A stretch of DNA of 64,000 nt from Thermococcus indicus (GTDB lineage: Archaea > Methanobacteriota_B > Thermococci > Thermococcales > Thermococcaceae). Below are positions 33,177-41,236 of this stretch, piece by piece. The notes beneath the pieces were generated by a model, which did no database searches, was not told the origin of the DNA, and was given only the letters and a program-made list of their open reading frames with translations. Positions within the stretch are counted from its first letter, which is position 1; every line of letters starts with the position of its first letter. The stretch covers positions 1,495,041 through 1,559,040 of the forward strand of contig NZ_CP040846.1 of assembly GCF_006274605.1 (NCBI RefSeq), given 5' to 3'. The position numbers were made by a program, and so were the translations under genes.

Positions 33177-35072
33177 ATGGGAAGGCCAGTCTTCCTCGGT
33201 AAGGCTTACATAAACTGGTGCGAGAAGTGCAACGTCCCGCTCATCGGCGATAGCTGTGCCGTTCACGGAAAGGAGGGCGTTTTCCGCCTCAACATCACAC
33301 CTCCCGGCGATTTGAGATTCGCCTTCGAGAAGGACATCGAGTTCATACGCTCGGTGTTCAAGGAGCACTACGGCGTCGATATCGGCGAGCTGTTCGAGGG
33401 GAAGGTGGTTCTCCTCAACAAGACCCCCGGGGAGGACGACTCCTACGAGATAATCCTCGACGGCTACGTCTTCGGCTGGATACGCTTCGACCCGCTGGAG
33501 CTGAAGTGGAAGCCGGGCTTAAAGGTCGAAGGAGCGATAGCCCTCTGGAAGCGCTTCGGAAGGTCCATGCGCAAGTGGATAATCGTCGATGAAGGGGCCA
33601 TAGAACCGATTCTGAGCGGCTCCAACCTCCTGCCGGTTGGTATAATCGAGGCCGAGGGGAGCATAAGGCGGAACGACGACGTAATCCTGGTTTCGGAGAG
33701 CGGTGAGGTCATCGCGACCGGCATAGCGAAGAAGGACTACGAGGGGCTTGCCAACAAGGAGCGCGGAACCGGCGTCAAGGTCAGGCGGCAGAAGAGCGTG
33801 AACTACCGCGAGGGAAGGAAGGCCACTATGGAGGACGTGCTGAGGGCCAACTCCATCGAGCTTGAGAGGAAAGTGATGGAAGCGAGGCGCTTCATGAAAA
33901 AGGTTGCCGCTAAGTACTCCGACCTCCCGATAGCGGTTGCCTTCTCGGGAGGGAAGGACAGCTTAGCTGTTCTCGGCCTTGCTCTGGAGGAGTTCGGCGA
34001 CGAGGGCTTCACCGTCTTCTTCAACAACACGGGCATAGAGTTCCCCGAAACGCTTGAATACGTCGAGGAGCTGAGGAGGGAGCTTGAGCCGAAGGGGATA
34101 AAGTTCATCGTTGCCGACGCCGGCGACGCATTCTGGCGCGCTCTCCACGTCTTCTCCCCGCCGGGCCGCGACTACCGCTGGTGCTGTAAGGTAACAAAGC
34201 TCGGCCCCATAACGATGGCGATAAAGGAGAACTACCCCGAAGGAGTTCTCATGTTCGTCGGTCAGAGGAAGTACGAGAGCATAAAGCGCTTCAAGCAACT
34301 CCGCGTCTGGAAGAACCCCTGGGTGCCGAACGAGACCGGGGCATCGCCGATATTCCACTGGCGCGCGCTGGAGGTCTGGCTCTACATCTTCAGCAGGAAC
34401 CTCAAGTACAACCCGCTCTACGAGGACAGGCTCGACAGAATAGGCTGCTTCCTCTGCCCGAGCGCCTCCTTAGCGGAAATCTACACCCTCAGGGAGGAGA
34501 AGCCAGAGCTTTGGGAAAAGTGGGAGGGCGAACTTGAGAGGTGGAAGAGGCGCTTTGGAATGCCCGACGAGTGGATAACCTATGGCTTCTGGCGGTGGAA
34601 GAAGCTCAGCAGGGGCGAGAAGGCGATAGCGAGGGAACTCGGAGTGGAAATGCCGGAGGAGCGCTCCTGGGAGCCCGTGAAGTATTCGATGGTGGAGAAC
34701 GACGACGGCACCTTCACGGTTCGCTTCAACACCGTCGTGAACCTGAGGAGGATTAAAGAAGTTGCCCCGATCCTTGGAGAGGTCGAAGAGGGCGAAAACT
34801 ACATAAGAGCGGGGGAGGTTACCTTTAGGGAGGACGGCGCATACACAGGAGACTTCGGCGAGGGAGTCCAGGCGTACTACCTCATAAAGAGGGCCTACGA
34901 GTGCGTCGGCTGCGGCGTCTGCGTCGGTAAGTGTCCGGAAGGGGCGCTCAGTATCGACCCGAGGAGCAAGAAGATCGTCGTGAACGGTGAGCTCTGCACC
35001 CACTGCAGGGAGTGTATGGACGTATGCCCTCTGCTGAAAATCAAAAACCCCGAGGAAGGAAGCCAGCTTTAA
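33177..35072 (+). CDS. PAPS-reductase-like PP-loop protein fused to ferredoxin domain
   Basis: 631 residues. The N-terminal part has a zinc-ribbon-like CEKCNVPL…CAVHG and a PUA-like RNA-binding region (about 150-200: VGIIEAEGSIRRNDDVIL). The centre (about 240-460) is a PP-loop PAPS-reductase/adenylyl-transferase fold with AVAFSGGKDSLAVLGLALEE and NNTGIEFPETLEYV. The C-terminus holds two 4Fe-4S motifs, CVGCGVCVGKCPEG and CTHCRECMDVCP. PUA plus PP-loop plus Fe-S points to RNA thiolation or sulfur transfer more than assimilatory sulfate reduction; substrate unknown. ATG follows GGTGAGAG and the palindrome-rich promoter. Confidence 0.85.
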   Translation: MGRPVFLGKAYINWCEKCNVPLIGDSCAVHGKEGVFRLNITPPGDLRFAFEKDIEFIRSVFKEHYGVDIGELFEGKVVLLNKTPGEDDSYEIILDGYVFGWIRFDPLELKWKPGLKVEGAIALWKRFGRSMRKWIIVDEGAIEPILSGSNLLPVGIIEAEGSIRRNDDVILVSESGEVIATGIAKKDYEGLANKERGTGVKVRRQKSVNYREGRKATMEDVLRANSIELERKVMEARRFMKKVAAKYSDLPIAVAFSGGKDSLAVLGLALEEFGDEGFTVFFNNTGIEFPETLEYVEELRRELEPKGIKFIVADAGDAFWRALHVFSPPGRDYRWCCKVTKLGPITMAIKENYPEGVLMFVGQRKYESIKRFKQLRVWKNPWVPNETGASPIFHWRALEVWLYIFSRNLKYNPLYEDRLDRIGCFLCPSASLAEIYTLREEKPELWEKWEGELERWKRRFGMPDEWITYGFWRWKKLSRGEKAIARELGVEMPEERSWEPVKYSMVENDDGTFTVRFNTVVNLRRIKEVAPILGEVEEGENYIRAGEVTFREDGAYTGDFGEGVQAYYLIKRAYECVGCGVCVGKCPEGALSIDPRSKKIVVNGELCTHCRECMDVCPLLKIKNPEEGSQL

Positions 35073-35980
35073 TTGGGTTAGTCTCCATTCTCCTCTTCCT
35101 CTCCTTCGCGCTCCACGGTGTGGGGGCGCAGGAATACGACTACGAGATAAACGCCTACGCGGTCTATTTCGACGTGGTTACCCCCAGCCAGGTGGAAGAG
35201 ACAATTGAGATCGATTTAACTTCCCACACAAACCTCAGCCAGTATGTTATCTACACGGACTACCCCGTGGAGGATCCGCGGGCCGTTCTAGACCTTCCGA
35301 GCGGCGTGAAACCGGTAAACGTGACGGTCAGGGAGGTCCTGGGGGGAACGAACGCAATCTACATGTACTTCCCAACCCTTGGTCCGGGCGAGAGCGCGAG
35401 GATACGGCTGACTTTCACGACCAGGGGCATGATAACAGAGGACGAAGGGAAGAAGCAGTTCACCTATTACATACGCTTCAGCCAGCCTGTCGGGCTGTTC
35501 CACATGCAGCTGGTCGTTCCCAGGGGCTACGCGGTACTCTCCCCGATAATTCCATCGCCGGACCGGGTCGAGAGCTCCACAAGCCGGCTCCTGCTTGAGT
35601 GGACGCGCCGCGACCTCCGCGCCGGCGATGAGTTCTACTTCATAGTGGGATTCTCGGGCGAGATAACGGCCCCTTCCCAGCCATCCCCGCTCATCTACGT
35701 GGGAACCTTCCTGGCGGGCCTCCTCATCGGCGGCGGCTCCGTTTACGGCTACATCCTCTACCGCGAGAGGAAGCGCGAGGAGGAGAAGGCCCACCTGAGG
35801 AGCGATGAGGAGAAGATACTCGCCCTGCTGAGGGAGGGCCCGGTTCTCCAGAGCGAACTCGCCGATAAGCTCGGCGTTTCGAAGGCGAAGGTCAGCATAA
35901 TCCTCCGTGAGATGGAGGAAAAGGGCCTTATCACGCGCGTGAAGGAGGGAAGAACCTACAGGGTCTTCCTGAGGGAGTGA
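35024..35980 (+). CDS. Membrane-anchored winged-helix regulator with extracellular beta domain
   Basis: About 318 residues. A signal-like helix (LIGLVSILLFLSFALHGVGA), a beta-rich external domain (residues 30-220, DVVTPSQVEETIEIDLT and on), a TM helix at about 232-252 (YVGTFLAGLLIGGGSVYGYI), and a cytoplasmic MarR/ArsR-type winged helix (EEKILALLREGPVLQSELAD…GVSKAKVSIILREMEEKGLI). It may sense surface signals and act on DNA directly. The start overlaps the upstream gene by about 49 bases; ATG 35024 or GTG 35012 are possible, both with poor ribosome sites. Confidence 0.82.
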   Translation: MPSAENQKPRGRKPALIGLVSILLFLSFALHGVGAQEYDYEINAYAVYFDVVTPSQVEETIEIDLTSHTNLSQYVIYTDYPVEDPRAVLDLPSGVKPVNVTVREVLGGTNAIYMYFPTLGPGESARIRLTFTTRGMITEDEGKKQFTYYIRFSQPVGLFHMQLVVPRGYAVLSPIIPSPDRVESSTSRLLLEWTRRDLRAGDEFYFIVGFSGEITAPSQPSPLIYVGTFLAGLLIGGGSVYGYILYRERKREEEKAHLRSDEEKILALLREGPVLQSELADKLGVSKAKVSIILREMEEKGLITRVKEGRTYRVFLRE

Positions 35981-35988
35981 GGCAAAAA

Positions 35989-36030
35989 TGGTAAAGTCCA
36001 CTTTACCAAAATCCTTAGATGTGGTAAAGT
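35989..36030. promoter_or_regulatory. Operator-like palindrome TGGTAAAGT with a third half-site
   Basis: TGGTAAAGT-CC-ACTTTACCA at 35989-36008 is a perfect 20-base palindrome eight bases after the stop of the membrane winged-helix gene. A third copy of TGGTAAAGT lies at 36022-36030. Spacing between the half-sites suits a dimeric helix-turn-helix protein. It lies about 85 bases before the likely TATA box CTTTATAAACG of the next gene. Confidence 0.5.
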
Positions 36031-36120
36031 TTAGTTAGACAATTCCCGATGCTCCGGCGGATTCGCCTCGAAAGAACACCTTTATAAACGCCTCCCCTCT
36101 TCTTCCCACTGGTGAGAGAC

Positions 36121-36735
36121 ATGGAGGAGTATTTCATCTGTCCGGAGTGCGGTAGCGATGACGTTGAGGTCATCAAGGAGAGGGGGAGGGAGCTTACCCT
36201 TCGCTGCAACGAGTGTGGCAACGTGTGGCACGTCACGCTTCCAAAGCTCATTAAGGTCCCGCTGATAGTCAGCAAGCACGAGAGGAGTTTCAAAACCTCC
36301 GTCGAACTGCCGGAGGGCGAGAAAATACGGGTGGGTGACGTAGTCGAGACCGAAGACGATGAGGTCAGGATAACCGGCATAGAGCTTGATGGGGACAGGC
36401 GCGTGGAAAGGGCCGAGATAGGCGAGATAAGAACCCTCTGGGGCGAGAGCTTAACCTATCCTAAGGTCATCAAGGTCTCCATCTATCTGCCGAAGGGCGT
36501 AACCCAGGCCTTCAGGGTCAAAGTCGGCAGGGACGAGGAGTTCGTCGTCGGAGAGGTTCTTGAGGTCGGCGGCTACACCTTCCGGATCGAGAAGATAAAG
36601 ACGGAGACCAAGATGCTCCGTCACGGTGGAGCGAGGGCCGACAAAATCGTCTCCATCATGGGACACTCGATCCCCCGTGCCCGCGCAAGGAGGAGTCTGG
36701 AGATATACAGGGGCTATGGCAGGGAATCCCGGTGA
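36121..36735 (+). CDS. HVO_0476-family zinc-finger protein
   Basis: 204 residues. The N-terminus is a zinc ribbon, ICPECGSDDVEVIKERG…LRCNECGNVWHV (CxxC…CxxC). Two beta-rich halves follow, each with the pattern VGDVVETEDDEVRITGIE and VGEVLEVGGYTFRIEKIK, suggesting an internal repeat. The last 30 residues are basic (RHGGARADKIVSIMGHSIPR). The length and layout match the conserved archaeal HVO_0476 group, of unknown function and probably nucleic-acid binding. ATG 36121 follows GGTGAGAG. Confidence 0.8.
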   Translation: MEEYFICPECGSDDVEVIKERGRELTLRCNECGNVWHVTLPKLIKVPLIVSKHERSFKTSVELPEGEKIRVGDVVETEDDEVRITGIELDGDRRVERAEIGEIRTLWGESLTYPKVIKVSIYLPKGVTQAFRVKVGRDEEFVVGEVLEVGGYTFRIEKIKTETKMLRHGGARADKIVSIMGHSIPRARARRSLEIYRGYGRESR

Positions 36736-36811
36736 GAACACCGGAGATGATGAGGTTTTCTTTCCTTTTCTGACCCCTTTGGGGAATGAAGAGCTTGGCC
36801 GCTGCTGACTT

Positions 36812-37282
36812 TTATCTCCAGAAACTTTTTGGGCATAATTCTACAACACCGGACACATTCTGAAAATCTTTATCCAGAGTTGCCAGTTTGTCCGCGCCGT
36901 TGGTCAGTAGCGTTGCAAGGATGCGGGCATCATTCGGCAGCAGATGGTACTTTTGGGCTAGTATGATGGTGTCCTCCCAACTGACGTTTTCGGGTATTGT
37001 CACAACGTTGTGGAATACCAATGTTGCCTTCACGTAGCTGTATGACTTTGAAAGGATCTCTGGAGAAACCTTGTTGGATTTCAGAGCTTCTCTTAGGCTT
37101 TTTGTCGAGGTTATCCCGTACTCGTCTTTGGCAAGTTTTCTGAGGGTTACGAAAATGGCCTCACTTATGACAGTGTCGGAGATGATCTTTGGCTCCGGGG
37201 TGGAAAGGACCTCGGTGGCGTACTTTGTTAGTTCCGTTTCAAAGATATAATTGCAGATTATGTTGGTGTCCAGATATATCAA
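36812..37282 (-). CDS. PIN-domain toxin (VapC-like)
   Basis: 156 residues. PIN fold: first Asp in MIYLDTNIICNYIF, Glu in ISDTVISEAIFVTLRKL, Asp in LLPNDARILATLLTNGADKLATLDKDF. These are the metal-binding residues of VapC ribonucleases. The ATG overlaps the stop of the upstream small gene (ATGA), the usual antitoxin-toxin order. VapC toxins cut tRNA or rRNA; target unknown here. Confidence 0.9.
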   Translation of the reverse strand: MIYLDTNIICNYIFETELTKYATEVLSTPEPKIISDTVISEAIFVTLRKLAKDEYGITSTKSLREALKSNKVSPEILSKSYSYVKATLVFHNVVTIPENVSWEDTIILAQKYHLLPNDARILATLLTNGADKLATLDKDFQNVSGVVELCPKSFWR

Positions 37283-37476
37283 GACTCATACACCTCATCG
37301 GCGTACTCATCAAGTTCTTTTGAGGTAGATTTTCCCCCAAATCCGGGCTTTAAAGTCTTAATGAGGTGATTTATCTCCTCCTCCAGTTCTGCCTTCATGA
37401 TGTCTGCCTCAAACCTTTCCCTGAGTTCTGGGGGGAGGGTCTTAAGGAACTCGTACATCTTTATGACCTCAGACAT
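37279..37476 (-). CDS. Antitoxin partner of the PIN toxin
   Basis: A 65-residue, acidic, helical protein: MSEVIKMYEFLKTLPPELRE then ADIMKAELEEEINHLIKTLK and an acidic tail DEYADEVYES. It overlaps the PIN gene by four bases and precedes it. No clear DNA-binding motif is seen at the N-terminus, so it may be one of the AbrB- or RHH-lacking archaeal antitoxins. The function is inferred from position. Confidence 0.75.
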   Translation of the reverse strand: MSEVIKMYEFLKTLPPELRERFEADIMKAELEEEINHLIKTLKPGFGGKSTSKELDEYADEVYES

Positions 37477-37591
37477 GGTATTTGCTTCGGTTTAAGGCTT
37501 AAATCGTTTCCTATCGAAATCCTTTTAAAGCCTCCCCCAGAATCGAGCATGCACAACTCGATGAACGATGAGGATTCCGGAGGGATGAAAA

Positions 37592-37963
37592 ATGGCCAAG
37601 CCAAGCTACGTCAAGTTTGAGGTTCCGGCTGAGCTTGCTGAGAAGGCTCTCGAAGCTGTTGAGCTCGCTCGCGACACCGGAAGGATAAGGAAGGGTACCA
37701 ACGAGACGACCAAGGCCGTTGAGAGGGGCCAGGCCAAGCTCGTTATCATCGCTGAGGACGTTGACCCCGAGGAGATTGTTGCCCACCTCCCGCCGCTGTG
37801 CGAGGAGAAGGAGATTCCGTACATCTACGTTCCGAGCAAGAAGGAGCTCGGTGCTGCTGCCGGGCTTGAGGTTCCAGCGGCCAGCATAGCCATCGTTGAG
37901 CCCGGCAAGGGCCGCGAGCTCGTTGAGGACATCGCTATGAAGGTCAGGGAGCTCATGAAGTGA
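37592..37963 (+). CDS. rpl7ae: Ribosomal protein L7Ae
   Basis: 123 residues; full-length L7Ae. The K-turn RNA binding signature is [21 protein letters not shown], followed by [20 protein letters not shown] and [15 protein letters not shown]. It acts in the 50S subunit, in C/D and H/ACA sRNPs and in RNase P. It heads a cluster with S28e and L24e, the standard archaeal order. ATG 37592 follows GGAGGGATG. Confidence 0.97.
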   Translation: MAKPSYVKFEVPAELAEKALEAVELARDTGRIRKGTNETTKAVERGQAKLVIIAEDVDPEEIVAHLPPLCEEKEIPYIYVPSKKELGAAAGLEVPAASIAIVEPGKGRELVEDIAMKVRELMK

Positions 37964-38038
37964 GCTCCTTTTCCCTTCATTCACGGAAAGGTTTAAGTTC
38001 ATCCGTGCGAGGGATTTTTAGGTTAAGGGGTGTGAGAA

Positions 38039-38251
38039 ATGAGCGACGAAGGATACCCGGCTGAGGTTATTGAGATAGTCGCCAGGGCCGGCGTCACCGG
38101 TGGCGTTACTCAGGTCAAGGTTAGAGTTTTAGAGGGCCGCGACAAGGGCCGCGTCATCAGGAGAAACATCAAGGGCCCGGTCCGCGTCGGCGACATAGTC
38201 ATCCTCAGGGAGACCGAGCGTGAAGCCAGGGAGATCAGGACCAGGAGGTAA
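38039..38251 (+). CDS. rps28e: Ribosomal protein S28e
   Basis: 70 residues with the conserved [20 protein letters not shown] and [20 protein letters not shown] and the terminal [12 protein letters not shown]-fold protein of the 30S subunit. Lies between L7Ae and L24e with short gaps; a TATA-like AAGGTTTAAG precedes it at about 37987, so it may also start its own transcript. Confidence 0.97.
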   Translation: MSDEGYPAEVIEIVARAGVTGGVTQVKVRVLEGRDKGRVIRRNIKGPVRVGDIVILRETEREAREIRTRR

Positions 38252-38256
38252 TCGCG

Positions 38257-38463
38257 ATGGCCAGGTGGAACGTCTGCTCCTACTGCGGAAAGGAGTTCGA
38301 GCCGGGAACGGGCAAGATGTACGTCAGGAACGACGGCAGAGTCCTGTTCTTCTGCTCGGGCAAGTGCGAGAAGTACTACTTCATGGGCAGGAACCCGAGG
38401 AAGCTCAAGTGGACCAAGGCCTTCGAGGAGGCCCGCCTTCAGAGGGCCAAGAGGAGGAAGTGA
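38257..38463 (+). CDS. rpl24e: Ribosomal protein L24e
   Basis: 68 residues; zinc ribbon [20 protein letters not shown] then [20 protein letters not shown] (CxxC…CxxxC) and a basic tail. Part of the 50S subunit. Six bases after S28e; in many Thermococcales ndk follows directly, whereas here a KaiC-like gene lies between. Confidence 0.97.
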   Translation: MARWNVCSYCGKEFEPGTGKMYVRNDGRVLFFCSGKCEKYYFMGRNPRKLKWTKAFEEARLQRAKRRK

Positions 38464-38566
38464 TTTCTTTCTTTTCTTATGTTTGCCGGCTTCCGTTCTA
38501 ATAACTTATATTGAATATTCGCAATTGTTATAAATCCTTCAATACACTTTAACCCGGGGGAATCCT

Positions 38567-39751
38567 ATGATCCCGCTGGGAATAAAGCGCCTGGATGAGG
38601 TACTGGGTGGGGGTATTGAAGAGGGATCCAGCCTCGCATTTGTAGGTTCGATCTGTCGAGACAACATTGTCCTAATGCATCAGCTTGTTTTCAACCTTCT
38701 GAAAGAAGGATACAGGGTTTTGCTCGTGGAGTTCCGGCAGTCTACCGACATGCTTAGAAAAGAGCTCCTTCACTACAATATAGACTACTCCCTTTTTGTG
38801 GAGAACGGTCAGCTGCGTATCCTCGATGGTTTTTCAAACCTCTACGGGGTTGAGAAAATTCAGGGAGCCAACGTTCTCTCCAACCCCCTAGACCTTGGAA
38901 TAACGTCCGCGGTGATAAGAGACACAATGTCCGGAGGGGGGTTTGATTTCCTCGTTATAGACGACCTAAACGTTCTTTACACCCTCCAGTCCAACTCAAA
39001 GGCGTACCTCAGGGCAATCGTGAGGCTGGTGAACTCAATAAAGAGAAAGGGGTTCCAAACCTTCGCGGCTTTTTCCGAGGATGTCTTTGAGAGAAGCGAC
39101 TTAACTGCCGGTTTAATGCCCTTTGATTATGTGTTTGAGGTCAGGGACGGGTACATAACCCTGCGTCGTTCTCTCCAGCCCCTCAAAATACCCTCCCCAA
39201 GGATGCCGTATATAAAAACCGAACGCGGTGTTGAGGATATTCTGGAGAGACACACAGCCCTTGAATCCATAAAAAGGGACCTCTGGCTCGATGAGGACGG
39301 CAATCTATGGCTGGGTGATACAAGGGTTCAACTCATAAATGAGGACAGCGAGGCGTCGCTGGTTGAGTTCGTCTACGAATACCTCGGCCCGGAGGACGGA
39401 AAACGCTTCCTTTACCTCTGGGGAAGAAAGGAGTTCATAGGTATCGGCAGAGCAACACGGAATCAGTACGACAACCTTCACGATGCCCTGATGTCGGTTA
39501 AACTCGCAACTGAATCCAGCGGAGGCGGACGGATAGAAATTGTGGAAATTCAGGAGGATTTCGTCGTTCTCCGGGGCAGAAACCTGTTTCCATTCCGGAA
39601 GGGCTATTCGTACCCTTTCCACATTAACTATGTGGGAGAACTTTCCCAGTTTTTGACGGAGTTCACAGGCGAACAGTGGGAAGGGGAAGAAATCAAGTGC
39701 CAGTCAATGGGTTCTGAATATTGTGAATTCGTGTTTAGGCGTAAAAGGTGA
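38567..39751 (+). CDS. KaiC/RadA-like protein with degenerate P-loop and C-terminal V4R domain
   Basis: 394 residues. Residues 1-225 have the RecA/KaiC layout: [20 protein letters not shown] at the start, then [20 protein letters not shown] where the P-loop should be, and [13 protein letters not shown] as Walker B-like strand. GSICRDNIV lacks the GKT/S of Walker A, so ATP binding is doubtful. The C-terminal 150 residues form a V4R domain ending [20 protein letters not shown], a small-molecule or partner-binding fold. Probably a sensor or adaptor. It sits between L24e and ndk with its own promoter (TTGTTATAAATCC at about 38526-38538). Confidence 0.75.
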   Translation: MIPLGIKRLDEVLGGGIEEGSSLAFVGSICRDNIVLMHQLVFNLLKEGYRVLLVEFRQSTDMLRKELLHYNIDYSLFVENGQLRILDGFSNLYGVEKIQGANVLSNPLDLGITSAVIRDTMSGGGFDFLVIDDLNVLYTLQSNSKAYLRAIVRLVNSIKRKGFQTFAAFSEDVFERSDLTAGLMPFDYVFEVRDGYITLRRSLQPLKIPSPRMPYIKTERGVEDILERHTALESIKRDLWLDEDGNLWLGDTRVQLINEDSEASLVEFVYEYLGPEDGKRFLYLWGRKEFIGIGRATRNQYDNLHDALMSVKLATESSGGGRIEIVEIQEDFVVLRGRNLFPFRKGYSYPFHINYVGELSQFLTEFTGEQWEGEEIKCQSMGSEYCEFVFRRKR

Positions 39752-39803
39752 AGTCCAAAAACCTATTAACACTGTTCCATGTATATTCATCGAGGTGTTG
39801 CCG

Positions 39804-40328
39804 ATGGCGGAGAAGAAGATAGAAAGAACACTCGTTATACTCAAGCCCGACGCAGTCGTCCGCGGGCTGATGGGCGAGATAATCTCCCGCTTTGAGAAGA
39901 GGGGACTTAAAATCGTCGGGATGAAGATGATATGGATCGACCGCGAGCTGGCGGAGAGGCACTACGAGGAGCACAAAGGAAAGCCCTTCTTTGAGCCGCT
40001 CATCGACTACATAACCAAGGCCCCGAGTGTCGTCATGGTGGTTGAGGGCAGATACGCCATAAGCGTCGTCAGGAAGATGGCGGGGGCGACCGATCCGAAG
40101 GACGCCGATCCCGGAAGCATAAGGGGCGACTACGGCCTCGACGTTGGGGACGCCATCTACAACGTTGTCCACGCCTCAGACAGCCCTGAGAGCGCCGAGA
40201 GGGAGATAAACCTCTACTTCAAGCCGGATGAGCTCTACAGATACTGCAAAGCCGCAGACTGGTTCTATCACACGCACGCCAAGGCAAAGAGGGAGTACCT
40301 CGACAGCATGGACTGCCTTGAGCGTTAA
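39804..40328 (+). CDS. ndk: Nucleoside diphosphate kinase
   Basis: 174 residues. [20 protein letters not shown] at the N-terminus and the active site [20 protein letters not shown], with the phosphorylated His of VHASD, are both intact. It balances NTP pools by gamma-phosphate transfer. A short C-terminal extension ([15 protein letters not shown]…) is usual in Thermococcales. ATG 39804 follows GAGGTG; the longer open frame runs back into the upstream gene. Its stop overlaps the convergent membrane gene by four bases. Confidence 0.95.
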   Translation: MAEKKIERTLVILKPDAVVRGLMGEIISRFEKRGLKIVGMKMIWIDRELAERHYEEHKGKPFFEPLIDYITKAPSVVMVVEGRYAISVVRKMAGATDPKDADPGSIRGDYGLDVGDAIYNVVHASDSPESAEREINLYFKPDELYRYCKAADWFYHTHAKAKREYLDSMDCLER

Positions 40329-41143
40329 ACTGCCACATCAATCTTCCTCTTTCTTTTCCTGAGGAACTCCCTGTACTCCCTTGCGACTTCGGGGCACGGC
40401 GTGGGGTGCCCTTTTGTAACAAACGCGGCCCCAATGAGCGTGGAGAGATAAGCCGTTGTCAGGCCGACTATAACGGTGAGGTCTCCGGGAGGCAGCAACA
40501 CTGCTAGAAGGGGCAACAGGGAAACCAGAAGCCCCGTGGCTTTTCTTAAGCTCGAGGGCTTTCCGGCGCGCTTCATGCACTCCACGAGCTCCCTGGCTCT
40601 TGGGAACTCCTTCAGCGTCCTACCGCCTATGAGGACGGTATCCCTGATGAGGGCGCCCATAAGGCTGTCTTCGTCGGTCATGCAATCCCCTATCTCCTGT
40701 GGGCACGGCTTCACATTTAGTCCTCTGAGCGGGTTTTTCAGGGATAGCACCACCACAATGCCTATCAGCACAATTCCGATTGCCAGAAATCCGGACCAGA
40801 ACTGGGACGCCAGAGCAACCCCGAGGGAGATGTAGGGCAGTGTGATAAAGCTGATCTGGATGAAGTCGTCGATTCTCAGTCCTTTTCTTGTCCTGAACTC
40901 CACATACGCCAGCGCCACGATTAGCCCCAGGAATGTTTCGGTTCCCGCTATGAATTCTGGAGAAAATCCATCCATTGAGACATTAAGGCCGGCGAAGAGC
41001 CCGAGCTCGTGAAGGGCGATGGCATAGGTTACGAGTGGAACTCCTATGATGGCGATGAGAACCTCGCTGGCCTTTCCGAGGAGCTTCCCTAGAATAAGGG
41101 CTGTTGGAATTCCTATAACCACTCCCATTACGAGCGCTATCAT
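40325..41143 (-). CDS. Polytopic membrane protein, unknown
   Basis: 272 residues with seven to eight hydrophobic helices: [102 protein letters not shown] and [21 protein letters not shown] central loop has [20 protein letters not shown], with two Cys. No family recognised. It has its own divergent promoter with infB (TTTTTAATTCTTG region, about 41170). Confidence 0.8.
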   Translation of the reverse strand: MIALVMGVVIGIPTALILGKLLGKASEVLIAIIGVPLVTYAIALHELGLFAGLNVSMDGFSPEFIAGTETFLGLIVALAYVEFRTRKGLRIDDFIQISFITLPYISLGVALASQFWSGFLAIGIVLIGIVVVLSLKNPLRGLNVKPCPQEIGDCMTDEDSLMGALIRDTVLIGGRTLKEFPRARELVECMKRAGKPSSLRKATGLLVSLLPLLAVLLPPGDLTVIVGLTTAYLSTLIGAAFVTKGHPTPCPEVAREYREFLRKRKRKIDVAV

Positions 41144-41236
41144 GCAACCACCGCTGGACTTTACTACGGAGCTTTTTAATTCTTGCCCCGAACCCTTTAA
41201 AAACCTACGCCGGATTTAACCCCAGAGGTGAGGAGA

